NCBI GenBank assembly: GCA_964360145.1
Contig: CAYHWW010000012.1
Coordinates: 1 to 43,975 of the forward strand
From: CAYHWW01 sp964360145
Lineage (GTDB): Bacteria > Bdellovibrionota > UBA1018 > CAYHWW01
Length of the DNA stretch: 43,975 nucleotides
Direction: 5' to 3'
A model generated the notes under the pieces. It had not been told where the DNA came from. It made no database searches and worked only from the letters and a program-made list of their open reading frames with translations. Position numbers and translations under genes: made by a program. Below are positions 16,401 to 25,714 of the stretch, piece after piece; the stretch's first letter is position 1; the number at the start of each line of letters is the position of its first letter.

Positions 16401-17529
16401 TATGTGCCGCCTCGGGATGGCTCAAAACAATTGCTGCATTGGTGCCACCAAAGCCCAAGGTGTTCTTTAAGATGTGGCGGACGGGCATTGCCTGCGGAGC
16501 CAGAGGAAACAAGAGAGGAATTGATGGGTCAGGTTCCAAAAGACCCGCCGTATGCAAAATGGTTTGCCGCCTAAGCGCCTCTACACAAAGCACAGACTCC
16601 AACGCACCCGAAGCACCCAACGAATGTCCGTGAATGTGTTTTGTAGATGAAACAGGGATCGCTGACGCAGCACTCCCCAAGAGGTCAGTAATAGCCAGTC
16701 CTTCAGCAAGGTCATTGGCCGCAGAGCCCGTCCCATGTGCATGAACCCAAGATAAATCCTGAGCGATAATCCCAGCAGTTCGCAGCGCAGCCCGCATCGC
16801 AAATAAGCTGCCGCGTCCGTCTGGCTGCGGTGATGTCATGTGAAAACTATCGGAAGAAAATCCTTGTCCTTGAATACAAGCCAGTGGCGACTTTTTTGGC
16901 AACGATTCCAATACAAGAAAGGACGCCGCCTCGGAAAGATTGATCCCTTTGCGATGACGATCAAAGGGGCGCGTAGGTTCATCAGAAAGCAGCTGCAAAC
17001 TGCGGAAACCATTGACGGTGAGAGTGCAAAGAACCTCAACGCCACCAACTAAGCAGCGCTGCACTTTCCCTTGCTCGATCCATAGTTTTCCTAAAGCAAT
17101 GGCTTGGGTCGCTGCGCTACATGCAGAAGAGACAAGAAGCGTGGGCCCACGGAACTTCATCTCCTCGCAAATCCGCTTAGTAAGCATACCGAGCGGCTGT
17201 TCAGCAAAGTGGGGTTGCAACTCATCGATCGATAGGCGATTCTGTACAAACTGCATGTAGGCATCATCCCACAGAGGCATCTGGCCGGTGGTGCTTGCGA
17301 GAATCAGACCATCGCCATCTGTAAGGCTAGCCCCACCCGACGCACGCAAAGCGCTCTCAATGGCTTTTAAAGCTATTGCCACTGAGCGGTGCGTACCGAC
17401 TTCACCCTTGATGAGGCCCAAACCATTGATAGTGCCTGATGCTCCTGCGTAGGCCTGCTCCCAGAGTTCCTCTGGGGTTGCGCTGCAGCAGCTAATGGCA
17501 CTGGTGCCGGTCACCCATGCTGAAACCAT
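16393..17529 (-). CDS. Beta-ketoacyl-ACP synthase (KAS II type), aryl polyene PKS
   Basis: 378-residue condensing enzyme with an intact catalytic triad: C137 (VSSACSAAT), H265 (VHAHGTGSAND) and H302 (KHIHGHSLGASG). The C-terminal glycine-rich NTLGFGGTNAA loop is present. It would catalyse iterative decarboxylative condensation with malonyl-ACP during polyene assembly, probably as a heterodimer with the Cys-less protein encoded next. The ATG at 17529 is chosen because MVSAWVTGTSAISC begins the fold and lies 4 bases after the ACP stop. The open frame extends to 17619 inside the ACP gene. Confidence 0.93.
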   Translation of the reverse strand: MVSAWVTGTSAISCCSATPEELWEQAYAGASGTINGLGLIKGEVGTHRSVAIALKAIESALRASGGASLTDGDGLILASTTGQMPLWDDAYMQFVQNRLSIDELQPHFAEQPLGMLTKRICEEMKFRGPTLLVSSACSAATQAIALGKLWIEQGKVQRCLVGGVEVLCTLTVNGFRSLQLLSDEPTRPFDRHRKGINLSEAASFLVLESLPKKSPLACIQGQGFSSDSFHMTSPQPDGRGSLFAMRAALRTAGIIAQDLSWVHAHGTGSAANDLAEGLAITDLLGSAASAIPVSSTKHIHGHSLGASGALESVLCVEALRRQTILHTAGLLEPDPSIPLLFPLAPQAMPVRHILKNTLGFGGTNAAIVLSHPEAAHNG

Positions 17530-17533
17530 AATT

Positions 17534-17812
17534 TCAGCTGGTACCTGCCCTTTGCTGAACAAGTTCAGCGATGGAGCCGATAGTGCGGAAGTGTTTCTTT
17601 CCCATCTCGGCATCATCAATTTTCACGCCGAATCGTTGCTCAATAGCAAGGACTACTTCGAGAAGATCGATAGAGTCCAATTCGAGACCGCCGTCCCGTA
17701 GAGATGTCTCTGAACCGATTTGCGTGGCATCCAGATGGTGGAGATTCACCGATTGAATGATAATGCCTTTAATTTCAGAAATCAGCTCATCGGAATGGGT
17801 TGGGGATGACAT
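17534..17812 (-). CDS. Acyl carrier protein
   Basis: 92 residues, acidic and helical. The phosphopantetheine attachment site is Ser47 in GLELDSIDLLE. The usual DSLD is DSID here, as in several aryl polyene ACPs. It is the first gene of the leftward operon and would carry either the aromatic starter or the growing chain for the ketosynthase encoded 4 bases downstream. The cluster has a second ACP at 29201, matching the two-ACP layout (ApeE/ApeF) of aryl polyene systems. Confidence 0.93.
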   Translation of the reverse strand: MSSPTHSDELISEIKGIIIQSVNLHHLDATQIGSETSLRDGGLELDSIDLLEVVLAIEQRFGVKIDDAEMGKKHFRTIGSIAELVQQRAGTS

Positions 17813-17843
17813 ATGGCCGAGAGAATATATATAAAGTTAGCCT
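17813..17843. promoter_or_regulatory. 31-base divergent promoter region
   Basis: This is all the non-coding DNA between two divergent pigment operons. It is AT-rich at 17824-17835 (AATATATATAAA), which could serve as -10 elements in both directions. Any -35 boxes must lie inside the ACP or LolA coding regions. Neither start has a clear Shine-Dalgarno sequence, so leaderless or near-leaderless transcripts are possible. Confidence 0.3.
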
Positions 17844-18449
17844 ATGTCCATCACCCCCATCGCATGGGTTATTCCGCTATTTTTCGCTGCCTTCGCTTAT
17901 GGCACCGAGTCGGTGACTGAACGCGAGTTTACGGAAAAATTGCACTTCTATCAGTCGATTAAAAGTTTGCATTCAAGGTTCAAGCAAACCAAGCGGATGA
18001 AGGAGATGGGCGTAGAACTTACAGCAGAAGGTACGCTGACCCTCACCCCTCCCAACGCATTGCTGTGGGAAATCACTCGTCCAAGCCGCCTCGTTGTGCA
18101 CTATGACGGTAAGAAAATGCGCATCGAATCTGGCACCGGCAAAGACGTTACGGTTCAGACTTTTGGCACGACGGCCCTAGATCCAGGCAACAGTAACGCA
18201 CATGGTCTAAATACACTGCTGGCCTGGCTTCGTTTCGATGCTCAGTATTTGTACAAACAGTACAGAATCACGAAGGTCAATGAGCGTATCTACAGGTTTG
18301 AGCCTCTCCATACTGAGGGGGCGCCCTTTCGCAATATTACAATGACTTTGAATCCCGCAGGCCACGTCGAACATTTGGAGATGGAGGAAGTCTCCCAAGA
18401 CACGTTAAAAATCGATTTTGCTACTCCTCGCGTATTGCGCGGACGTTGA
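17844..18449 (+). CDS. LolA-like outer-membrane carrier protein
   Basis: 201 residues. A signal peptide (PIAWVIPLFFAAFAYG) is followed by a LolA-like beta-barrel sequence (FHxxF-type FKQTKRMKEMGVELTAEGTL; PPNALLWEITRPSR). Periplasmic LolA homologues are standard members of aryl polyene clusters (ApeL type) and are thought to ferry the lipidated pigment between membranes together with the MMPL exporter encoded next. Start of a five-gene rightward operon. Its stop overlaps or abuts the exporter start. Confidence 0.88.
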   Translation: MSITPIAWVIPLFFAAFAYGTESVTEREFTEKLHFYQSIKSLHSRFKQTKRMKEMGVELTAEGTLTLTPPNALLWEITRPSRLVVHYDGKKMRIESGTGKDVTVQTFGTTALDPGNSNAHGLNTLLAWLRFDAQYLYKQYRITKVNERIYRFEPLHTEGAPFRNITMTLNPAGHVEHLEMEEVSQDTLKIDFATPRVLRGR

Positions 18450-18451
18450 TT

Positions 18452-20617
18452 ATGGCCCGGCGCATTATGCTTGCTGTTTTATTTTCGCTGACTAGCACAA
18501 CTGGCCAGGCAGCAACTTGGTTTGACCGTTCGCATTCCGCTTTTTTTCCGCCTGAATTTAGTCGCAAACTCAGTGTCCAGCAGTCATTCCCTGCCTTTTG
18601 GTGGAACTTTCTGGTCTTCGATAAAAACCCAACAGAGGCCTGCACTGCACTTACGAAAGAGGCGCCTAAAGGACTCATTCGGCGAATGGCCTGCGGTGAT
18701 GAGAGTGCATTCCTTACTCAGCTAAAGCCCGTTATTAGCGACTGGGCCGCTGACTCTTCTTTGCGAATCGCTTTACCTCAGGACCGGGAAATTCAGTTCA
18801 TTAACGATAAACTGAACGCTGCTCTCACTAAGGCCTCACTTCCTTTAGGTCAGGCTTTACTCTGGGTATTGCGCGTGGATCCGCTGGAAACTTACCATGT
18901 TCTCCTTGACCGCGCCAAAAGCCGCATAGCCTTGAATCTTCAACATTCCAGCACGGGCATATTTTCTGATCCTGTATCGAAGCGCTCTGTTGTTGCTGTC
19001 CAGTTTTCTTTTCCACCTACGGACACCATAAAGACAGGGCAGATCCAAGAGCACCTTAGCAATAACAATATAGTCATGGTGGGAGCGCATGCTGCGACAT
19101 TAGAAAATGAACTTCAGGTAAGCCGAGACCTCGCTATGGTGTCTCGCGTTGGGCTGATCCTTTTGATTGTTATTGCTATAGCCTTGGCCATCTCCCGCCG
19201 CTGGCGTTTACTTTTTCTTGCACCACCTATTTTGGCTTCCACAACGCTAGGGGCACTAGGCACAATCCTAGTGTTCGGCAAGATCCATGGCCTCACTCTT
19301 TCGTTTGGCACTGGCATCATCGGACTCTCGCTAGATTATGGCTTACATAGGGCCTTCAATCCCAATGACAAAGGAGTCTGGAGGGCCAATGCGTTTGGTC
19401 TTCTCACCACACTTTGCGGTCTGATAGTTATGGGCTTCAGCTCTATCCCACTACTTAGGCAACTGATGGTATTTTCCTCATTGGGACTCATTGCAGGATT
19501 TGCAACTTATTGGATCCTTGACCGGCTATTCTCTAAATGGATCATCCATAAACCATTAGCCATTAAGCACAGTGTATCTACAGTCCACTCAATATTCGTA
19601 GGCCTTCTAGTTTTATGTTCCATTGCAGGCGTCGGCGGTTTGCGCCCAAATTTAGATATGGCTCAGTTCAATTTTGAGTCTCCATCCAGCGCTGGCATTA
19701 ACGCCTGGCTGTATTCAAAGGTGACTGGCAGCCTGCCCTTAGTGGAAATGGATGAAGGATCACCGGCCCTTATACTGGAAAAGAACCATATCAAAAGTCG
19801 TTGGGCTGCCGATCATGGGATCCGAATTGAGAATGTGGCCCAATACGTACCACCATCGGATTTGTCGAAGGAGAACGCAGCTACGTGGTCCTCTACATGC
19901 AAAGGCCAAATGAGTTCGTTTAGCAAAGACAAGCAACGATTCTTTGAACCCTTTTTGGCAAGCCTTCCTTGTGAAGACCTGAAGCCTCGCACGTCAGTCG
20001 CCGCACTGGAGCAACCGCGTCATTACCTTCAGGATCTGCATTCACCACCAAATCGGTGGCTTACACTATGGTTACCGCAGAGTGAGAATGAAGCTGCTAG
20101 CATCAGAAGCTATAACCCCAGCGCCGTATCTCTCAGGGAAATTGTATCGACCTTCCCTGAAACTTTAAGCCGGGAGTTAAGGTGGATGGTTCCCTTGGCC
20201 CTCGCACTCTCCATCTTGCTTCTGTGGCTTTATTACTTGTCCATGAAGCTCACATTTCTCTCACTACTTCCTTTCCTTTCGGGATTGGGTCTCTTTTTTC
20301 TGGCCGTGAAGGGGCTTCATCTTCAGTATAGTTTTGTCAGTATTATCGCCTTAGTCATGGTCTTTGGCTTTAGTATTGATTATGGAATTTTTGCTACGGA
20401 CTTTGTGCGATCCCCAAAAGAACACTCTGACCATGGAGTCTGGACCTCACTATTTTTTGCGATGCTCACTACCTTAACTGGATTTTTACCGTTGTTGTTT
20501 TGTAAGCATCCAGTGCTTTTGCATCTAGGCCAAGCACTTGTTCTCGGCACTATCGGCACTTACATGGGTGCCATTTGGGGAATTCCAGGATTCCACCGCA
20601 TACTGGGTGCTAAGTGA
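18452..20617 (+). CDS. MMPL/RND-type exporter of the pigment cluster
   Basis: About 721 residues. A first membrane helix and periplasmic loop are followed by membrane bundles around residues 225-360 and 580-720. Each bundle holds the family motif in TM4-like helices (GLSLDYGLHRAFN; FGFSIDYGIFATDF) with the acidic residue needed for proton coupling. It is slightly short for the family (usually about 770 residues) because the periplasmic loops are compact. It probably moves the lipid-linked polyene out of the inner membrane. The ATG at 18452 is chosen; a TTG at 18446 would give a TTGA overlap with the LolA-like stop and is an alternative. Confidence 0.9.
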   Translation: MARRIMLAVLFSLTSTTGQAATWFDRSHSAFFPPEFSRKLSVQQSFPAFWWNFLVFDKNPTEACTALTKEAPKGLIRRMACGDESAFLTQLKPVISDWAADSSLRIALPQDREIQFINDKLNAALTKASLPLGQALLWVLRVDPLETYHVLLDRAKSRIALNLQHSSTGIFSDPVSKRSVVAVQFSFPPTDTIKTGQIQEHLSNNNIVMVGAHAATLENELQVSRDLAMVSRVGLILLIVIAIALAISRRWRLLFLAPPILASTTLGALGTILVFGKIHGLTLSFGTGIIGLSLDYGLHRAFNPNDKGVWRANAFGLLTTLCGLIVMGFSSIPLLRQLMVFSSLGLIAGFATYWILDRLFSKWIIHKPLAIKHSVSTVHSIFVGLLVLCSIAGVGGLRPNLDMAQFNFESPSSAGINAWLYSKVTGSLPLVEMDEGSPALILEKNHIKSRWAADHGIRIENVAQYVPPSDLSKENAATWSSTCKGQMSSFSKDKQRFFEPFLASLPCEDLKPRTSVAALEQPRHYLQDLHSPPNRWLTLWLPQSENEAASIRSYNPSAVSLREIVSTFPETLSRELRWMVPLALALSILLLWLYYLSMKLTFLSLLPFLSGLGLFFLAVKGLHLQYSFVSIIALVMVFGFSIDYGIFATDFVRSPKEHSDHGVWTSLFFAMLTTLTGFLPLLFCKHPVLLHLGQALVLGTIGTYMGAIWGIPGFHRILGAK

Positions 20618-22185
20618 GAGGCGCAGCACTAACTCTAATGCTGATGGTCACCTGGATAGTGGCGATCTATCATATGGGCGTGTATCCCAGATCCACCGAG
20701 CCTCCCAGGCAGGGTGCATTCCATCAGGGGATATGGGTTGATAAGAGTGTCCACGGGACCCATCATCTTATCCTCGAAGGGTCAGCATACATGCGGGGAC
20801 TAGAATCAGGACGTCTGACACAGCATCTCCTGCGGCGGCATGAATCAGAACTTTACGCAAAATTTCAGGAAATCATACCGTACGATCTCTTGCGTCGTGC
20901 GCTGATCGTCGCGTCGATGCGCCTTTTCTATGGAGTCGATAAGTATCTAGAGACTTGGATGACCGACGAGATGAACGGCGTATCTCAGCACGCATCCCAT
21001 GATTTTGATTTTCTAGCGGACGGCCTCACACGCCAAGTGGGCTATCATGGCCTACACGAAGTCGGGCAGATGATGATGGACCAGGGCGGCGAAGATATGG
21101 GTTGTACAGTAGCTGCAGCGCCTCTTAAGAACTCTTGGCTTATTGGGCGCAATTTTGATTTTGAAGGAGGCCGCAGCTTTGACACAGAAAAGATTATTAA
21201 ATGGGTTTTCCCTGATGAAGGTAACGCCTACGTCTCCGTCGTCTGGGCTGGTATGGTTGGCGCCGTAACTGGCGTCAATGAGCATGGTCTTTATATATCT
21301 CTAAACGCTGCAGGCAGTGACGACAGACGCATTCATGGAACTCCGTCCACACTCGTACTTCTCAAAGCCCTCCAGTTTGCTAAAAGTGCCGATGAAGCAA
21401 TTCAAATTCTGCGCACTGAGAACATGTTCATCACGGATATTTTCGTGGTACTAGACAGCAAGAGGTCTCAGCTATACCGCATTGAGAAGTCTCCTTACCG
21501 TATGGCTGTCATTCCACTACGAGAACCTGCGATTATTACAAATCATCTCTTGTCAGATGTCTGGCGCGATGACTCAGTAAATAAGTTTCGTATGAATGAA
21601 CTTACTACCGTTGCCCGACAGCAGCGTGGAGAAGCCCTCTTAAAGAATCCACTCAATGATGAACACGACATGCTCCAAGTTCTTCGGGACAAAGGCATTG
21701 AAGATGGTGTCCCGTTTCACCTCGGCAACCGCAGAGCAATCGACGCGCTTATTGCAGCCCACGCTGTTATTTTTAACGGTGTATCTAATACGCTTTACGT
21801 TAGTAGTGGTCCTAGTGTTTCGGGGCCATTTGTTGGCTATGATCTTGCGGCATCTTTCCGCACGCATCGTCCTGTTGTGAAGGGACACCTACGCGCCGAT
21901 CCAATGGTATCCGACTCAACGTACGACCTTGTACATAGAGTCGAGCGCATATCGCATCGCGCCAGGCGTCTTGCACGCAGTGGCCGCTGCGTTCAGGCAC
22001 AATCATTAATGGACCAGGTTAATGCCGCACACACAGTGCACAGCGCATATTTTCATGCTCTGGGGGACATGCTGCATTGTTTTGGTGAGGAATTAGAAGC
22101 ACAAACCGCATGGAGCCGTTCCCTTGATCTATACCCACCTTATGCTTCAGAAATTGCAGAACTCAAGGCGGCGCTCAAACTATGA
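20614..22185 (+). CDS. C45-type N-terminal-nucleophile acyltransferase/hydrolase with TM anchor
   Basis: 523 residues. An N-terminal hydrophobic helix (ALTLMLMVTWIVAIYHM) anchors the protein facing the periplasm. The core matches the acyl-coenzyme A:6-aminopenicillanic acid acyltransferase/C45 group: MGC164-TVAAAPLKNSWLIGRNFDFEGG. Cleavage before Cys164 would expose the catalytic nucleophile; then GVNEHGLYISLNA follows as in family members. The C-terminus (about 430-523) has tetratricopeptide-like helices. It could acylate, deacylate or hydrolyse an amide in the finished pigment. It starts with GTG overlapping the exporter stop (GTGA), showing tight coupling. Confidence 0.82.
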   Translation: MRGAALTLMLMVTWIVAIYHMGVYPRSTEPPRQGAFHQGIWVDKSVHGTHHLILEGSAYMRGLESGRLTQHLLRRHESELYAKFQEIIPYDLLRRALIVASMRLFYGVDKYLETWMTDEMNGVSQHASHDFDFLADGLTRQVGYHGLHEVGQMMMDQGGEDMGCTVAAAPLKNSWLIGRNFDFEGGRSFDTEKIIKWVFPDEGNAYVSVVWAGMVGAVTGVNEHGLYISLNAAGSDDRRIHGTPSTLVLLKALQFAKSADEAIQILRTENMFITDIFVVLDSKRSQLYRIEKSPYRMAVIPLREPAIITNHLLSDVWRDDSVNKFRMNELTTVARQQRGEALLKNPLNDEHDMLQVLRDKGIEDGVPFHLGNRRAIDALIAAHAVIFNGVSNTLYVSSGPSVSGPFVGYDLAASFRTHRPVVKGHLRADPMVSDSTYDLVHRVERISHRARRLARSGRCVQAQSLMDQVNAAHTVHSAYFHALGDMLHCFGEELEAQTAWSRSLDLYPPYASEIAELKAALKL

Positions 22186-22727
22186 GATGCTTCATGCTGG
22201 CAGTAATAGTATGTAATGCGATTTTTACTGGATGCTCTTCGAAAAGTATCCGTGGTGACATGCAGTTTGATAGGCGCCTATTTCCGCTGGGGCTGTACTG
22301 GCATGAAGTCAATCTCAATATTACTCCAAAGACGTCTGGAGCGACGCCACAACACTTTAGCTTTTCCGGCGTGATAAGACTGCGAGAAGACACCGTCGAT
22401 ATTGCGGTTCTTTCACCCTTCAATACTACGCTCCTCAAAATGCACGAGGATCTAAAACAGGATCTACTGACGACGCAGGTGTTTGTGGATGACCTAAAAA
22501 AGCATGAGTCCAAATTTAAAGAATATTACAGAGTGTTGAAAGGACTACTGTTCGCTAATCGCGAAGCTGACGGCAAAGGTCCAGAGCAGCTCACGTTATC
22601 GACCCCAAACAGCCAGATAGTAATCTATCATTTTACGCACTACGATGATCATAATATTCCTGATCTGATTTCCGTAACCCATCCCAACTTCAACATCGAA
22701 GTTAAGGTTTCTGGCTATGAGCTCTAA
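22182..22727 (+). CDS. DUF3261-like lipoprotein of the pigment cluster
   Basis: 181 residues. Signal peptide with lipobox (FTGC, Cys18), so it is an outer-membrane lipoprotein candidate. The body (FSFSGVIRLREDTVDIAVLSPFNTTLLKMHED) resembles the DUF3261 lipoproteins that accompany LolA/MMPL genes in aryl polyene clusters and may be LolB-like receivers. The ATG overlaps the preceding stop by 4 bases. The function in pigment insertion is inferred from gene order. Confidence 0.8.
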   Translation: MRCFMLAVIVCNAIFTGCSSKSIRGDMQFDRRLFPLGLYWHEVNLNITPKTSGATPQHFSFSGVIRLREDTVDIAVLSPFNTTLLKMHEDLKQDLLTTQVFVDDLKKHESKFKEYYRVLKGLLFANREADGKGPEQLTLSTPNSQIVIYHFTHYDDHNIPDLISVTHPNFNIEVKVSGYEL

Positions 22728-22965
22728 GCCTTTTTCTCTGCTGGTACAGTTACTATATGTCGCAGCACTGGGACTCCTCACTGGAGAGATAATGGTGCGC
22801 CGGTGGTTTTGGAATCAAGTGCCTTCCCAGCTACCATCGGCATTGGTCCTTGCAGTTCTTCTGCTAAATAGTTTCGTACTCTGGAAGCTTGTACGTCAGT
22901 TGGCGAAGCTGGCACTGAAGACCAGAACGGGTAATAGTTTGCCCACTGTTCCGGATATTTCCTGA
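22717..22965 (+). CDS. Small two-helix membrane protein
   Basis: 82 residues with two hydrophobic stretches (about 7-24 and 40-60) and a basic tail (KLVRQLAKLALKTRTG). It starts 11 bases inside the lipoprotein gene, in the same tightly overlapping operon, which supports it as a real gene. It overlaps the 3' end of the leftward glycosyltransferase-acyltransferase gene by 188 bases, tail to tail. Function unknown; a small subunit for the exporter is possible. Confidence 0.6.
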   Translation: MSSKPFSLLVQLLYVAALGLLTGEIMVRRWFWNQVPSQLPSALVLAVLLLNSFVLWKLVRQLAKLALKTRTGNSLPTVPDIS

Positions 22966-24874
22966 GCCAGGCCTCTACTTGCTCTGCAAAGCTGCTTGTA
23001 AGCTTATAACAGGTAAGCACTTTGCTCTCAGCGCCTGTGGCTACAGCTGGGGGTGGCTCCGCTGCATAAAAGTCATAGGTACTACCAATGCCTTTGAATC
23101 CCGCCGTAAAGAGCACTGAGCTGCCGCAGGCCATTGCGATGCGATATGGCTTCATATCGAATGGGGCCAACCTCCCAAAGAAGGGGACCAGTTCGTAACT
23201 CGCACCTAACGGGCGGTCACCCATAAAGCCAATTGGCTTCCCTTGCTGGAGAATTTCGCGAATTGCAATAATAGGCAACTCGCTACTGTTGCCTGCCATC
23301 TCCCTCACATGAGACTTCTTCTTCACATCCTGGTAGCTCAACCCACTCGCTTGGTAATGAACGACATGGACAGGGGTTTGTTCGGTATTTAGGCCATCAT
23401 TTTTTAGGAACGAGGCTGCCATATCCCATCCGCCCATATGAGCACTTACTAAGATCACTCCGTTGCCTGAGTCCACTGCAGAAATGATGCGTTCCATGCC
23501 ATTGGGGTTTGTTTGGAATTGTGGGGTGGTCAGAATACTTTGATAAACGCGATCTAGAATCAGCTGACCGAAGCGGAAGAGCTGGATCATGACGAACATT
23601 TGACGCCGAAAAAAGCCTACTTCTGGACGGACAATGGACCAGTATTCGTTGGCGGCGCGACGTGCCCTGGGAGCAAAGGCGTAGAAATAAGGAACAATGA
23701 AGAACAGGCAAGCGTAGGCTGCCCGCAACCCTCCGAGCTGTGCAAGGTGCTTCAGAAAAGCATTGCCGAAGCGCCCTCCACGCATCCGTCCGTTCCAATT
23801 ACTTTCGTTCTTTTTCTCTCTGCCTAAGTGACGACCTGCGGTGTAGGTTGCAAGGCCGGTCATAGTACCCAATACAGTGCCCAGTACCAGAGAGCCGGCC
23901 AGCCATTGGCTAAAATTTGTCGCCATACCACTGTCAGATCCAAAGATTTTCTTACCTATGCCAACGCTGGCAAGAATAAGAAGCGGCATGATCGGTGGCA
24001 CAGAAATTTGTGAACCAAGAAGCATTACCCCTGCATTGAGTCGCGTGAGAAACGATACCCCTGCAACGATAAGCCAGTGCAAGCCAATGAATGGTGTGCA
24101 CCCAATGGCGACACCGAATCCAACAGCCAGAGCAACTTCCCTCGGAGTGCGGTGCTGACGTAACAGTGATAAAATAACAAGTGCAGTATTGAGCAGTGAA
24201 ATACGGACATTGTCCCAGAGCTTATCAAAGTGGCTCACACGCTCTGAGCGCTTAGGATAGAAGCAGTCGATCTCTATCTCTCTAACGACAACATTTTTCC
24301 AGAGCAGTCGGATCAGAACCTCGATCTCAAAATCATAGCGTTTTGTAAGAAACTTGCAGTTTTGCACATGGAAAAGCGGGTATAGACGAAAGCCACTCTG
24401 CGAGTCTGAAATAACTTGTCCAGTCTGGAAGCCCACCCAATAGTTGGAGAACTTCCGACCAAACTTTGTCGAGCCCGGCACGGTAGCGCTATCAAGTTTA
24501 CGGGCACCAATGATGAGATCCCATGGATGGGCACGAGCCACTTCGACAAGCGGCATAATTTCACGCGCGTAGTGCTGCCCGTCGCCGTCTAGGGCCATCA
24601 TATGCGTGAATCCACGCTCTACGCAGTCCGCAAAGGCGCGACGTAGAGCCACTCCTTTGCCTTGATTAGTTTCGAGGCGGAGAACACGTAAGCGTCCTGA
24701 ATCCATTGCTGCACGCGTAGAAGCTGACCGTAAAATGTCAGTGACAGCCGCCGCAGACCCGTCATCAACAACTAAGAGAGGAAACGGCATAGTTGCAAGG
24801 CAGTCCTCAACTACGGTCTCAATAGTGGCAGGGTTGTCATATGTAGGAATGCAAACACAGAGGCGCAGTATCAT
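22778..24874 (-). CDS. Glycosyltransferase family 2 / DUF2062 / LpxL-type acyltransferase fusion
   Basis: 698 residues in three parts. Residues 1-230 form a dolichol-phosphate-mannose-synthase-like GT2 domain (IPTYDNPATI; VVDDGS; MALDGDGQH with D96/D98). Residues 240-350 form a DUF2062 membrane domain (VGFGVAIGCTPFIGLHW). Residues 365-650 form a lauroyl/myristoyl acyltransferase-like domain with the H479-MGGW-D484 (HxxxxD) catalytic motif. Such fusions are characteristic of aryl polyene clusters and are thought to build the sugar/acyl anchor of the pigment. The last 45 residues after QWANYYPFW are an extension that overlaps the convergent small membrane gene. It abuts the upstream PlsC-like gene exactly. 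Confidence 0.92.
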   Translation of the reverse strand: MILRLCVCIPTYDNPATIETVVEDCLATMPFPLLVVDDGSAAAVTDILRSASTRAAMDSGRLRVLRLETNQGKGVALRRAFADCVERGFTHMMALDGDGQHYAREIMPLVEVARAHPWDLIIGARKLDSATVPGSTKFGRKFSNYWVGFQTGQVISDSQSGFRLYPLFHVQNCKFLTKRYDFEIEVLIRLLWKNVVVREIEIDCFYPKRSERVSHFDKLWDNVRISLLNTALVILSLLRQHRTPREVALAVGFGVAIGCTPFIGLHWLIVAGVSFLTRLNAGVMLLGSQISVPPIMPLLILASVGIGKKIFGSDSGMATNFSQWLAGSLVLGTVLGTMTGLATYTAGRHLGREKKNESNWNGRMRGGRFGNAFLKHLAQLGGLRAAYACLFFIVPYFYAFAPRARRAANEYWSIVRPEVGFFRRQMFVMIQLFRFGQLILDRVYQSILTTPQFQTNPNGMERIISAVDSGNGVILVSAHMGGWDMAASFLKNDGLNTEQTPVHVVHYQASGLSYQDVKKKSHVREMAGNSSELPIIAIREILQQGKPIGFMGDRPLGASYELVPFFGRLAPFDMKPYRIAMACGSSVLFTAGFKGIGSTYDFYAAEPPPAVATGAESKVLTCYKLTSSFAEQVEAWLRKYPEQWANYYPFWSSVPASPTDVQASRVRNYLAEELQGPMPMVAGKALDSKTTGAPLSLQ

Positions 24875-25654
24875 CTAGTGATCCATTGTCTCAAGCGCGT
24901 CACTAATGCGACGTTGCGTTTCGTTGCAGAGCTGCTCAGGAGTAAGAAATGCGGCAGAGTCTAAGGGTTCGAGTGATTTTACACTTACTGTAACGCCAGC
25001 GCGAAGTCCCCAGTTGCCCTTAGACCATACCTCATCAGTACCTTTAATGACGATTGGAATTATGGGGACGCCTGCTCTCTGAGCACGGTGAAATGGTGCT
25101 GTAAGAAAAGGCAACGTACCAACAAAGCCCACCTGACAGCGGGTCATCTCCGGAAAGATATGTACCACTCTACCCGCAGCAAGTTGACTCTCGATACGAT
25201 CCATCGCTTTCCAAAAGGAAGCAGCATTTCCACGTCGCACAGAGATATGGCGCCCGAGCCACATCATCAGGCCCAATCCTGGGATTAAAAACAGCACGTC
25301 TTTTGCGAGAATTTGAACGCCTGGGACCTGGGAAAGTAGAATAAACGCATCCAGCGTAGAACGGTGGTTACTGACCAATAAAGCTGGGCCCCTGCCAATA
25401 CTCTCCAAACTAAGCTCAGCCCTGAGCCATGGCTGGGCCTTCAAAAGTAAGCGGATACCAGCAGCCAATGCTCTAGATCCCAATTCCCCTGCGGGCTCAT
25501 AAATCGAACCAAGCAAGGTCAGGGGGATTACGACGACAGAGCAACCCACGCCGCCAATGATTGCGATAGTTAAGAAAAAATAAACCATCCATAAGCGATG
25601 ACGCACGGCGCCTTGAGGCAATATTAGTGGATTGATTTTGACAAGCTGCTGCAT
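24875..25654 (-). CDS. 1-acyl-glycerol-3-phosphate acyltransferase-like (PlsC family)
   Basis: 259 residues with an N-terminal membrane helix (VYFFLTIAIIGGVGCSVVVIPLTLL). Acyltransferase block I is NHRSTLD (H97 and D102) and block III is FPEMTR (168-172, the variant of EGTR). It would transfer an acyl chain, possibly the polyene itself, to a glycerol- or lipid-like acceptor. It is the first gene of the two-gene leftward unit. Its stop codon touches the next start, so the two are coupled. Confidence 0.9.
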   Translation of the reverse strand: MQQLVKINPLILPQGAVRHRLWMVYFFLTIAIIGGVGCSVVVIPLTLLGSIYEPAGELGSRALAAGIRLLLKAQPWLRAELSLESIGRGPALLVSNHRSTLDAFILLSQVPGVQILAKDVLFLIPGLGLMMWLGRHISVRRGNAASFWKAMDRIESQLAAGRVVHIFPEMTRCQVGFVGTLPFLTAPFHRAQRAGVPIIPIVIKGTDEVWSKGNWGLRAGVTVSVKSLEPLDSAAFLTPEQLCNETQRRISDALETMDH

Positions 25655-25714
25655 CCGTAATTATGTATCCTTGCGGGCATTTTGCCCCAGAATTCCGGAT
25701 TTTAACACTCGCGC

